Assembly: GCA_011390335.1 (NCBI GenBank)
Contig: JAABSO010000041.1
Coordinates: forward strand, 327 to 35,182
From: Desulfotignum sp.
GTDB lineage: Bacteria; Desulfobacterota; Desulfobacteria; Desulfobacterales; Desulfobacteraceae
DNA length: 34,856 nucleotides
Direction of reading: 5' to 3'
Made by a program: the position numbers and the translations under genes
Shown here: positions 1 through 7,731 of the stretch, in pieces
Position numbering within the stretch: position 1 is the first letter of the stretch
How the letters are laid out: the number at the start of each line of letters is the position of its first letter
Notes under the pieces: generated by a model
What the model was told of the DNA's origin: nothing
What the model saw: only the letters and a program-made list of their open reading frames with translations
The model's database searches: none

Positions 1-172
1 GTCATATATGACCCAATTGCCAATTTATACATTTTCCGGCTATCGGGTTGTATCCCCGATAAGAAGCCGTTCAGCATCCCGCCGGAGAAAGCCCCTTTCA
101 TTTATCAAATCGATCACCCGTCTGCTGATGAGGAAATGCACAATACAAATCTGCCGGAAAGCCAAAACGGGA

Positions 173-1087
173 TCAAAACGCAAAGCGAATCCCGGCCATA
201 AAATACACATGGGTGGTGTCCGCACCGGCTTCTTCGGCGATATCAGCGGTTTCACCGACAAGGAACCGGTAGCGGATACCGATATAAGGCGCAAATTCGC
301 GTTTTATCTCATAGCGCAGGCGCAGGTCGAGATTCACATCTGTGATACCGGCCCCCATATCCCGCTCGGAAATATCCTGTGCAGCAACGTGCAGTTCAGC
401 CAGGGGTTGGAGCACGATGCGCTGGGTGATGCGCAGATCGTATTCTGCTTCACAGGCAAATGTCACATCCCCGTCTTCAGAGACATACAATGCATTGTCC
501 AGTTCAAATTTGTAGGGAGCCAGGCCCTGGAACCCTATGACACCAGACCAGCGGTCTTCGTAATCATCAGTGTTCCATTCATTGGCATACTGCACACCCA
601 TCTGGAAATTCCAGAAAGGCGTGACCAGGCGGGAATACAGCAAATCGGTTTCAGTTTCACCCTTGTCAGAACCGTCAAAAACCGCTTCCCCCTCATGTTT
701 CCACCAGAACTTATTAAAGTCGCGACCAACCCATCCCTGGGCTTCCCAACCCATGTGATCCGGGGTGTCATCATCATCTGCAATCCGGTATTCAAGTTTT
801 TCAAACAATGTAAACACATACACCCGGTCATCATGAATGGTGGTGGGAAAATAGTCAGGCGGCGGATTTGCCGCATGATCAAGTACATCATCCAGGCTCA
901 TGCCTTCGGGCAGGGGCGGGGTCTGGATATCAAATGGTAAACTGCCGTGATGCTCACGGGCTGATTCTTGATGGCCGGGACGGTCCGATGTAACCGGCAT
1001 CTCTTTTTTTTCTTGTGCAAAACCTAAGCCTGCCTGCATGATAACTGCAATGGCCATTGCAAAGAGACAATGTTTATACCTTGGCAT
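173..1087 (-). CDS. copB: Copper resistance protein B (outer-membrane CopB)
   Basis: A 304-residue protein with an N-terminal signal peptide (hydrophobic stretch about residues 8-24, ending near GFAQ). The rest matches the CopB/PcoB family: the F-EKLEYR segment, the GWEAQGWVGRD-NKFWWK segment, alternating aromatic beta-strands and a C-terminal Phe, all typical of an outer-membrane beta-barrel. Family members bind or sequester copper in the outer membrane and work with the periplasmic multicopper oxidase CopA. The start follows an AGGAGG ribosome site and overlaps the end of copA by 14 bases, so the two are translationally coupled. The Met/His-rich N-terminal region of classical CopB is reduced here to a short His/Glu-containing linker. 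Family assignment is from recognisable motifs; copper export is known for the family, not shown here. Confidence 0.9.
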   Translation of the reverse strand: MPRYKHCLFAMAIAVIMQAGLGFAQEKKEMPVTSDRPGHQESAREHHGSLPFDIQTPPLPEGMSLDDVLDHAANPPPDYFPTTIHDDRVYVFTLFEKLEYRIADDDDTPDHMGWEAQGWVGRDFNKFWWKHEGEAVFDGSDKGETETDLLYSRLVTPFWNFQMGVQYANEWNTDDYEDRWSGVIGFQGLAPYKFELDNALYVSEDGDVTFACEAEYDLRITQRIVLQPLAELHVAAQDISERDMGAGITDVNLDLRLRYEIKREFAPYIGIRYRFLVGETADIAEEAGADTTHVYFMAGIRFAF

Positions 1088-2981
1088 GGATGGGACCTCC
1101 TTTCAGATCCTTAACAACCGCCACTGTGCGGAACATGCCTGCCTCCATGTGGTACAGCAGATGGCAGTGAAACGCCCACTGGCCCGGTGCGTCCGCAAAA
1201 ATATCCACTGTCAGCAGTTCAGCAGGCTGCACAATGACGGTGTGTTTGCGGGGATTGTCGTCAAGAGAGCCTCCGGCGTAAAGATCCATCCACATGCCGT
1301 GCAGATGGATGGGGTGGCTCATCATGGTGTCGTTGATCATATTGATACGCAGGCGCTCTTTGTATTGAAAGCGGATCATGCAGGACTCAGACCATTTTTT
1401 GCCGTCAAATCCCCAGATATACTTGTGCATGTTGCCGGTCAGGTGCAGATCAAACTCCCGGGTGGGGGCGCGCCGGCCGTACGGCCGCTCCAGGGCGCGA
1501 AGCTGGCTGTAGGTCAGCACCCGCCAGCCGTCATTGCCAAGCCCTGCACCTGGATAGTCCAGGCGGCGGTAAGCCGTGCGGGCCATGGTAATGCTGGCCG
1601 GACCGTGTTCTGCTGAACCGTGCCTGATGCGGTTCGGCAGATTCTGTGTCGGCAATTTTCTCCTTTTTCCGCCATGGTCCGGCATGTGGTGCTGCATATC
1701 CATGTCATCTTTTTTATTTTTTGTACCCATGTGACCATTGTGTTTCATGTCCATGTCCTTGTCCATCATCATGCCCATATCGGCCATGGTCAGCATGGGT
1801 CGGCGGCGCAGACCGGGTACAGCGGCGGCCATTCCCGGACGCGGGGCTATGGTTGCCCGGGCATAACCGCTGCGGTCCATGGTTTCCGCGAACAGAGTAT
1901 AGGCCCAGTCACTGGACTGGGTATCGGGTATTGTCACCACCACGTCATAGGTTTCAGCCACGGCAATGCGAAGCTCATCGGTTTCCACCGGCTGGATATT
2001 CTGTCCGTCTGCCTGGACCACGGTCATGGGCAGGCCGGGAATCCGGATGTCATAAAATGTCATGGTCGAAGCATTGGCAAACCGCAGGCGCACGCGCTGG
2101 CCCGGCCTGGCAGTGAAAACAGGATTTTCCTGCGCAGTCTGGCCGTTGATCAAATAACTGTAGGTGGCGCCCGTGATATCGGCAATGTCTGTGGGATCCA
2201 TACGCATACGGTCCCAGGCCAGGCGTTTGTCAACCACTTCTTTCAGGGTCATGCCGGTGGCCTGCATCTGGTCTTGGATGTTTGCCAGTGTGGGGCGCTG
2301 AAAATTATAATAGCCTTCCATGGTCTTGAGCTTCCACAGCACCCGCTGCGGGTCTTCAAAGGTCCAGTCCGAAAGGACAATGGAGTGGGCCACGTCATAG
2401 GCCACCGGATCAGGGCCGGCAGGCGCAACAACAAGCTGGCCGTAGTGGCCGAGCTGTTCCTGCAAACCGGTGTGGCTGTGATACCAGTAAGTACCGTTCT
2501 GCCGGACGGGAAAACGGTAGGTAAAGGTTTCTCCCGAAGAAATCCCGGGAAAGCTGATGCCTGGCACACCGTCCATGGTAAACGGCAAAAGAATGCCGTG
2601 CCAGTGAATGGAAGTCGATTCAGGCAAAAGGTTGTGCACCCGGATCAGTGCTTCTTTGCCTTCGGTCATGCGGATCACCGGCCCGGGAATCGAGCCGTTG
2701 ATTGCGATTGCCCGGCCCGACCTGCCCCCGATCAGCAGGTTACGTCTTTCCAGGTATAGATCGATGCCTCCGGCGCCGGTGGCATTCAGTTCTCCGATGT
2801 TTCCTGCCGGAGCAATGTCGGAATCCGCCCCCCATGCCTGACCCAGGGGCCACAGGGAAGAGGCCATGACAGCCGAACCTGTGACTGCGAGAAAATCACG
2901 GCGGGTCATGGTATACGGCAAAGATAGTTTGGACGAAAATGCCTGCCTGACCTTAGGTGTTTGGTTACAATAATCTTTCAT
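1074..2981 (-). CDS. copA: Multicopper oxidase, copper-resistance CopA type, Tat-exported
   Basis: A 635-residue three-domain multicopper oxidase of the CopA/PcoA type. The twin-arginine signal TRRDFL is at about residues 26-31, followed by a hydrophobic stretch and a likely cleavage near AWGAD, so it is exported folded to the periplasm. All four copper-ligand segments are visible: HWHG (126-129), HSH (168-170), HPIHLH (556-561) and HCHLLYHMEAGM (605-616), the last containing the type-1 Cys. A Met/His/Asp-rich insert (about residues 395-440) resembles the methionine-rich Cu(I)-binding loops of CueO and CopA. The family oxidises Cu(I) to Cu(II). The start is ATG with AGGAAGGAAG upstream. It is the first gene of a copA-copB pair; the kinase gene ends 90 bases upstream. 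An O2-dependent enzyme in an otherwise anaerobic gene set suggests exposure to oxic interfaces. Confidence 0.95.
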   Translation of the reverse strand: MKDYCNQTPKVRQAFSSKLSLPYTMTRRDFLAVTGSAVMASSLWPLGQAWGADSDIAPAGNIGELNATGAGGIDLYLERRNLLIGGRSGRAIAINGSIPGPVIRMTEGKEALIRVHNLLPESTSIHWHGILLPFTMDGVPGISFPGISSGETFTYRFPVRQNGTYWYHSHTGLQEQLGHYGQLVVAPAGPDPVAYDVAHSIVLSDWTFEDPQRVLWKLKTMEGYYNFQRPTLANIQDQMQATGMTLKEVVDKRLAWDRMRMDPTDIADITGATYSYLINGQTAQENPVFTARPGQRVRLRFANASTMTFYDIRIPGLPMTVVQADGQNIQPVETDELRIAVAETYDVVVTIPDTQSSDWAYTLFAETMDRSGYARATIAPRPGMAAAVPGLRRRPMLTMADMGMMMDKDMDMKHNGHMGTKNKKDDMDMQHHMPDHGGKRRKLPTQNLPNRIRHGSAEHGPASITMARTAYRRLDYPGAGLGNDGWRVLTYSQLRALERPYGRRAPTREFDLHLTGNMHKYIWGFDGKKWSESCMIRFQYKERLRINMINDTMMSHPIHLHGMWMDLYAGGSLDDNPRKHTVIVQPAELLTVDIFADAPGQWAFHCHLLYHMEAGMFRTVAVVKDLKGGPIHAKV

Positions 2982-3071
2982 AAAAGCTTCCTTCCTGTAT
3001 ATTCATGGTGGCAGTTTTTCTGAAACCCTCCATCGGGCAGTTCAGGCAGCTTTCACCTCCTTAAAGTGGAT

Positions 3072-3992
3072 TTACAACCCGATTACCGGCAGATAAACGC
3101 TGAAGACACTGCCGTCTCCCGGTATACTGTCCACGGTAATACAGCCCTCATGGTTTTTGACAAATTCCAGGGCAACAGGCAGTCCCATTCCGCGCCCGGT
3201 GAATTTTGTCGTAAAAAAAGGATCAAATATTTTTTCCATATCCATGGTTGCAACCCCGCAGCCTGTGTCAGATACTTCCAGACAGACATAGGAAATATCT
3301 TTGGGCTGCCAGTCCGCAGGAATACTCTTTGCAGTTGGTACATCCCCCGGGGAACCCGTGTTGATGGTCAGACTGAGTGTGCCTTGATTGCCGGAAACAG
3401 ATTCCCATGCATTGGTGACCAAACTGGTCAGAATCTGATGCATCTGGTCTTTGTCAGCATGGATGAGGGGCCCGGAATCCGGAAAATTACAGTTGAGAAC
3501 GATTTCTTTGGGCATTTCAGGCTGAAGGCGGGCAAGGCTCCGAAAGCAGGCTTCCGACAGGTTGAAAGGTTCATTGCTGCCGGATGTTTGTCCAAGATAG
3601 TTCAGCATCTGCCTGCTCATCGCTGCTGCTTTTTGTGCCGCTTTCATGGACCGGCGCAATTTTTCACTGTTTTTTGCATTTTGGGGCAGATCATTGAGAT
3701 AAAGCTCCAGGCTGCCCATTACCACAGTGAGCTGGTTGTTGAAATGGTGGGCAACGGAACCTGCCATACGGCGCAGGCTTTCATCCTTTTCTGCCCGGGC
3801 CCTTCTCAGTTCATCCTTTTGCATTTCCAGCTCAATCTGATTTACCCGCAGTTCGTGAAAAGCTTCATAAATCATTTCAAGTGACAGAGAAGACAGGTTT
3901 TCAGGTTTATGGACAGCTTCTTCCAGGAACCCGTTTTCAGCAGTTTGCCGCAGTGCCATGGCATCTTTGTATTTGTATTGGTTTTTTTCCAT
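3072..3992 (-). CDS. Soluble sensor histidine kinase without a recognisable input domain
   Basis: The 306-residue protein begins with a helical linker (HELRVNQIELEMQKDELRRA, about 46-65) that usually joins a PAS domain to the kinase core, but no PAS domain precedes it. The dimerisation/phosphoacceptor segment GSVAHHFNNQL puts the probable acceptor at His82; the usual next residue (Asp in AHDFNN) is His here. The ATPase domain follows with an N-box (LVTNAWES), a G1 box (SDTGCG), an F-box (FDPFFTTKF) and a G2 box (GRGMGLPVALEFV). There are no membrane segments, so it is cytoplasmic. I chose the ATG at 3992 because AGGAG precedes it; an in-frame TTG 30 bases upstream is possible. No response regulator lies alongside. 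Its position just upstream of copAB suggests but does not prove a role in metal response. Confidence 0.8.
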   Translation of the reverse strand: MEKNQYKYKDAMALRQTAENGFLEEAVHKPENLSSLSLEMIYEAFHELRVNQIELEMQKDELRRARAEKDESLRRMAGSVAHHFNNQLTVVMGSLELYLNDLPQNAKNSEKLRRSMKAAQKAAAMSRQMLNYLGQTSGSNEPFNLSEACFRSLARLQPEMPKEIVLNCNFPDSGPLIHADKDQMHQILTSLVTNAWESVSGNQGTLSLTINTGSPGDVPTAKSIPADWQPKDISYVCLEVSDTGCGVATMDMEKIFDPFFTTKFTGRGMGLPVALEFVKNHEGCITVDSIPGDGSVFSVYLPVIGL

Positions 3993-4045
3993 AATTTCAG
4001 AACTCCTGACATCATTTGTCAAAAAGGCCGACTATTTATATTTTT

Positions 4046-4777
4046 TTAAATTTTTTCAAAATTCATGCCGCAAAGTGGTTTGCAACATGATTCACAATGA
4101 TTATTAACCCTGGTTTTGCTTATCAAAGTTTTTATGACCTCAACCATATTTAAGACACCTTTTTGTGATAGCGTATGTTGCATTATAAAGTCCCAGATGG
4201 CAGGCGTTCTGAATTTATCTTTTTTTCTTTTCAGGGACCAGGCATTTTCTTTGATCGCGCTGTATGCAGTTGGCCGCATTCCCGGGGGATCAGCTTGTCC
4301 ACCAAAAATAAGCCCTTTGGACAGGGCATGGTAGGATGCAATGGGAAACAGTGCAGCGTACCCGTTTTGGCGTTTATCCCCGGGAAGAACCGCACAATGT
4401 GGTGCCTTGTGGTGAAATTTCTCAAGCACGGCCAAATTTTCAGAAAGCACCGGCTGGTTGTCATACTTTATGATAATTACGCCGGTAATATATCCGGGAA
4501 GAGCTTTAATTCCTGTGTCCACCATACCCAAGGCATCAGGCAGTCCATTATCCACTGCGATGCACACAGGATAACCTGATAAAGCTGCACAGATTTCCCA
4601 CTGTTCCTGATTTATCACAACAGCGATGTCATCAATTCCGCTATTAAGAATATTGTCTATACAAACATTTATTTTTGGTAATTTTGCATCAGAATTTTTA
4701 TCAGAAAATATCGTATTTACTGCCCCTGTTTTTTCCAGGGTGTGCTTTGCCAATACAACAACGCCTACTGTATTCAT
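4046..4777 (-). CDS. Degenerate MobA/MocA-like nucleotidyltransferase-fold protein
   Basis: A 243-residue protein whose order of elements follows the MobA-like NTP-transferase family: an N-terminal VGVVVLAKH strand, the DNILNSGIDDIAVVI segment, a D-G-PDALGMVDTGIKAL segment matching the family's N-x-GM-SSLR-GL motif, and IIIKYDNQPVLS matching the family's D-P strand. The glycine-rich LAAG-S-RMG nucleotide loop is missing, replaced by VVLAKHTLEKTGA, so catalytic transfer of GMP or CMP is doubtful. The C-terminus adds a Cys cluster (Cys228, Cys231, Cys232, Cys236) that could bind metal. A good AGGAG site precedes the ATG. In sulfate reducers MocA-like proteins are often found near molybdoenzymes; none is seen here. 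Fold assignment is moderate and function unknown. Confidence 0.5.
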   Translation of the reverse strand: MNTVGVVVLAKHTLEKTGAVNTIFSDKNSDAKLPKINVCIDNILNSGIDDIAVVINQEQWEICAALSGYPVCIAVDNGLPDALGMVDTGIKALPGYITGVIIIKYDNQPVLSENLAVLEKFHHKAPHCAVLPGDKRQNGYAALFPIASYHALSKGLIFGGQADPPGMRPTAYSAIKENAWSLKRKKDKFRTPAIWDFIMQHTLSQKGVLNMVEVIKTLISKTRVNNHCESCCKPLCGMNFEKI

Positions 4778-4911
4778 CCTGTTTCTCCTTTTTGCCGGTT
4801 ACACTTCATTTTACGTAATGATCCAACAATGATCCACCTGGATCTGCAAAGGTCATGATACGTCTTCTTTCCAGACCCCGGCTGAGGAGCAGAAATGCCG
4901 AGGAGCAGAAA

Positions 4912-5217
4912 TCAGGAAACCTTTTCATAAATACCCTTATAATTCACATAAAGACCGCAAATACGCCGCCGCAGTTTTTTTTCCAATGAAAGTTCTGGAT
5001 CGGCAGTGCGGGGTTCGCTGATGGCAAAAAGCGCCTTGTTTAAATCATCCATGATCTGTTCAGTGGCCGCGCACCATTCATCTGTACAGATTCCAGCCGT
5101 GCCTTCGGCTTTTTTAATATAATTCTCCAGCTGGTCTACGGATTTTTCCAGTGAATCGAAATTCTGCATCCAGGCATCATTTAACTGCGATTGCATGTCA
5201 TTTTTCGGCATTGTCAT
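4912..5217 (-). CDS. Small coiled-coil protein of unknown function
   Basis: A 101-residue soluble, mostly helical protein; I do not recognise the family. Heptad-like stretches run through residues 18-38 (FDSLEKSVDQLENYIKKAEG) and again toward the C-terminus. There are three Cys (in GICTDEWCA and RRRICG). A GGGGGA stretch lies upstream of the ATG. It sits upstream of, and in the same direction as, the MocA-like gene (134-base gap). A 13-base direct repeat (GAGGAGCAGAAAT, at 4884-4896 and 4900-4912) overlaps its stop codon, a possible trace of slippage. Coding status is inferred from the start context and sensible composition. Confidence 0.55.
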   Translation of the reverse strand: MTMPKNDMQSQLNDAWMQNFDSLEKSVDQLENYIKKAEGTAGICTDEWCAATEQIMDDLNKALFAISEPRTADPELSLEKKLRRRICGLYVNYKGIYEKVS

Positions 5218-5592
5218 TTTTCCCCCTGAAGCGATGGGTTTATTTTATGCTCTCATAATTTTTTGTATTTTCTTCTGTTTTTAGCCAGGCTTCAATCAGG
5301 TGAATTCTGTATTTTGCAGGATAAAGACATGTAGAAGACATTGGCACATGGCTGATTTACTGCCTGAAAATGCAGAAAAAAACACAGCAGCTTTGCCGGC
5401 CGCCTGCCGGAAAATCAGCGCCTGCATATCAGTTCAGATAAGTATACAGGTTTCCCCCATTGCCGTTTGTTTTTGCACGCTATACATATACAGCAGATGT
5501 TTTGGATACTGACATACCGTGCAGCAGGAATATTCAGCACAGACATTCATCCAGACAAAAAACATACACGCAACAGGAAAGGAGTCATCCCA
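5218..5592. other. Intergenic region without a convincing gene
   Basis: This 375-base gap separates the divergent small coiled-coil gene and the PepSY-type gene, so it should hold both promoters. A short frame on the plus strand (5300-5512) has no ribosome site and an unprotein-like, Cys-rich composition, so I do not call it. Just upstream of the PepSY-type gene is an AT-rich TATACATATACA stretch (5482-5493) that could serve as a -10 region, but no good -35 partner is visible. Confidence 0.4.
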
Positions 5593-5952
5593 ATGAAAGA
5601 AAAAAATCTTCGCAAATACCATCGCATTACAGGTTTAGTGCTGGCAGTCTTTATCATCGTCCAGGCCGCCACCGGACTTGTCTTTACCATTGGAAAAATG
5701 ACGGGCAGTTCCGGCAGCCACGACCATGGCACTGCCGGTGTATCCCTTTTACCGATTTCCAGGGCACTGGCCGGCAGCAGTGATTCCGAAACATCCGAAA
5801 CCCAAGAGAGCCTGTTGGGTACTGTGCATTACGGGGGCGGCATGATTGGCGATATCTATCGCCTGCTTCTTGCTGTGGCGATTATAGGCCAGGTCAGCGG
5901 CGGCCTGTTGATTTATAAAAATATCCGGACACGCAAAAAAGCAAAGAGCTGA
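5593..5952 (+). CDS. Mini PepSY-associated membrane protein
   Basis: A 119-residue protein with two membrane helices (about 12-34 and 88-108). The first helix opens with KYHRITGLVLAVFIIVQAATGL and the second is preceded by TVHYGGGMIGDIYR and continues IIGQVSGGLLIY. These are the first- and last-helix signatures of the PepSY-TM family (H-R--G and LH-G), including a His before each helix (His10, His79) that in related proteins can serve as heme or metal ligands. The large periplasmic PepSY domains are absent, leaving a 50-residue Ser/Gly/His loop. The start is fixed by GGAAAGGAG nine bases before the ATG; an upstream in-frame ATG at 5467 would add 42 unlikely residues. Family members act as electron-transfer or metal-related membrane proteins; the role here is unknown. 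Confidence 0.7.
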   Translation: MKEKNLRKYHRITGLVLAVFIIVQAATGLVFTIGKMTGSSGSHDHGTAGVSLLPISRALAGSSDSETSETQESLLGTVHYGGGMIGDIYRLLLAVAIIGQVSGGLLIYKNIRTRKKAKS

Positions 5953-6022
5953 TCCCTAAAGCGGTTTTTGTTTCTCCACCGGCTAAACTGCTCCCATCAT
6001 CGAAATCAATAATACTGTTACA

Positions 6023-6056
6023 TGTACATGATTTTCCTGATTGAAAACCATGTACA
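6023..6056. repeat. Long inverted repeat upstream of the broken UGPase gene
   Basis: TGTACATG at 6023-6030 pairs with CATGTACA at 6049-6056, and TTTTC (6032-6036) pairs with GAAAA (6043-6047), giving a 13-bp stem with one mismatch and a six-base loop. It is followed by A-rich rather than T-rich sequence on the plus strand, so it is not an ordinary terminator for the upstream gene. It could be an operator or a leader hairpin for the gene at 6141. Confidence 0.6.
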
Positions 6057-6140
6057 AAAAAACGAAAATTATGGTCGGAAAAAGCAAAGGCATTTTCTAA
6101 AAAAGAAAAAATGCAGTATTACACAAAAAAAGGGAATACT

Positions 6141-6772
6141 ATGACAGATTTTACAAAACGATTTGCACCATTTTTACAAAAAATGACAGCAGAAAACTTA
6201 CCTGCCATTGCCATAAAAAATTTCCAGCAGCACTATAAAAATTTTATCAAAGAAAAAACAGGGCTGATTCCGGAAGCCAGTATCAGGCCGGTTCAAACCC
6301 TTTTTGATATTGCATCCGTAACTGATCAAAACACGAAGAAATGACCAAAACCGGCAGGAACCACCTGTCCAAAACCGTGAATATCAAGTTAAACGGCGGA
6401 CTGGGAACCAGCATGGGCTTGAACAGACCCAAAAGCCTGATAAAAGTGAAATCACAATTGTCCTTTCTGGATATTGCGGTCTCGCAGAACCGGCATCTGA
6501 ATCCTGACGTCCCGCTTATATTTATGAACAGTTTTTCAACCAGGCGGGACACCCTGGATGCATTGACCGCTTATCCCTGGTTGACGAACAGATCTCTGGA
6601 TGTGGATTTTATTCAGCACAAGGTTCCCAAGGTTGATGCAACCCTTCTTAGCCCTGCCAGGTACCCTGTAAATAAAAGGCTTAACAAAACGACAGTCATC
6701 CCGGCAAACAAAAGAACCGGTACAAACAAATACCGTGAAAACCACCCGGCCCGGACAATGCGTGCCGGCTGA
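6141..6772 (+). pseudogene. UTP-glucose-1-phosphate uridylyltransferase, frameshifted and truncated
   Basis: Two adjacent frames together give the N-terminal third of an eukaryote-type UGPase (UDPGP family). Frame one (6141-6344) holds the N-terminal helices (LQKMTAENLPAIAIKNFQQHY and IRPVQTLFDI). Frame two (from 6341) holds the nucleotide-binding motif KLNGGLGTSMGL, then RPKSLIKVK, a MNSFSTR segment and a DFIQHKVPKVDA segment. The frames meet at an ATGA overlap (6341-6344), where the family has one continuous chain. After about residue 180 the sequence becomes basic and unlike the family (no GHGD segment) and stops at 6772, so roughly the last 60 percent of the usual 450-500 residues is missing. 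The intact enzyme makes UDP-glucose, the glucosyl donor for the trehalose synthase nearby. Most likely inactive. Confidence 0.8.
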
Positions 6773-6874
6773 AATCAATAATCATTGCCTTTGGCTTTTG
6801 TCTTTGGTATTAGATAGGTAGCCTTATCAAGTACTGTTTATGGAAAAAGAACCGCTTAGACACAGAGAGCTATC

Positions 6875-7528
6875 ATGGAAAAAACACGTATTGTGATTGC
6901 AGAAGACAGCAAATTACTCCGGGAAGGGTTGCGCCTGATGATAAATTGTGATGATACCCTGGAGGTTGTTGCAGAGGCGGCAGACGGATTTGAAGCCATT
7001 GCGCAGTGCCTGGAACATAAACCGGACATGGCAATGCTGGATCTGTCCATGCCCAAAATGGACGGCCTTTCAGCCATCAGAGAAATCAAGCGCCAGATGC
7101 CGGATATCAAGATCCTTGCTTTGACCATTCATGACAAAGAGGATTTTATCTTAGAATGTTTTAACTGCGGTGTGCAAGGCTACTGCCTTAAAGATACGTC
7201 CCAGGATGAACTTTTAAAAGCCATCCGCCTGGTTGCATCGGGAAAAATATATCTCAGTCCCGGCATCGCCGGCAAAGTCATGGAAGGGTATCTTGAAGGA
7301 AAAAAATTTATGAAAGAACGCAGTTCATGGGACACCCTTACCCAGCGGGAAAAAGAGGTGCTGAAACTGGTGGCCGAAGGCTATACCAGCAAAGAGATCG
7401 CCGACCTGCTGTGCAACAGCCCAAAAACCATTGAACGCCACAGGGCCAACATCATGGGCAAGCTGTCTGTCAACAATGTTTCCCAGCTGACCGCCATCGC
7501 CATTGAAAAAGGCATGGTAAGTTCATGA
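6875..7528 (+). CDS. NarL/FixJ-family response regulator
   Basis: A 217-residue two-domain regulator. The receiver domain (1-125) has the acidic pair Glu10-Asp11, phosphoacceptor Asp56 (in AMLDLSMPKMDG), Thr84 and Lys106 (in YCLKD). The LuxR-type DNA-binding domain (about 150-215) has LTQREKEVLKLVAEGYTSKEIADLLCNSPKTIERHRANIMGKL. Related regulators are phosphorylated by HisKA_3 kinases; one lies two genes downstream at 9291, with trehalose synthase between them. The ribosome site is weak (GAGAG). Coding is unambiguous; the target genes are inferred from position only. Confidence 0.95.
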   Translation: MEKTRIVIAEDSKLLREGLRLMINCDDTLEVVAEAADGFEAIAQCLEHKPDMAMLDLSMPKMDGLSAIREIKRQMPDIKILALTIHDKEDFILECFNCGVQGYCLKDTSQDELLKAIRLVASGKIYLSPGIAGKVMEGYLEGKKFMKERSSWDTLTQREKEVLKLVAEGYTSKEIADLLCNSPKTIERHRANIMGKLSVNNVSQLTAIAIEKGMVSS

Positions 7529-7731
7529 ATCCCGGCCCCTGGATCCACCCTGCGGCAAAAACATACACATCACTCAGCCTTTTCTACAGCATAAAATCTG
7601 TAAAAATGGGGGAAACCCTTTATTTCCGTCTACAGGGAATACTGGTAGCTTTTAATCATTACATGAGCCGGGCAGATGTAAAACCCGGTTAAAAAGGGGC
7701 TCCCGTTACAAAAAAGGCTGAAACACTGCAT

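Noticed and set aside
1..172. Possible gene end or start downstream of copB
   Set aside because: On the minus strand a frame from an ATG near 101 runs off the window edge, but there is no ribosome site and too little sequence to judge.
8..940. Plus-strand open frame of about 310 codons opposite copB
   Set aside because: No recognisable domain; it mirrors the copB gene, which has a signal peptide, family motifs and a Shine-Dalgarno.
1620..2759. Long open frame on the plus strand opposite copA
   Set aside because: It is His/Gly/Pro-rich, lacks a ribosome site and lies wholly antisense to a gene with clear catalytic motifs; it is a shadow of copA.
3066..3884. Plus-strand frame opposite the histidine kinase
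   Set aside because: Antisense to conserved kinase boxes and without protein-like motifs.
6049..6066. Rho-independent terminator after the PepSY-type gene
   Set aside because: The stem at 6023-6056 is followed by A-rich, not T-rich, sequence on the plus strand, and no minus-strand gene ends there.
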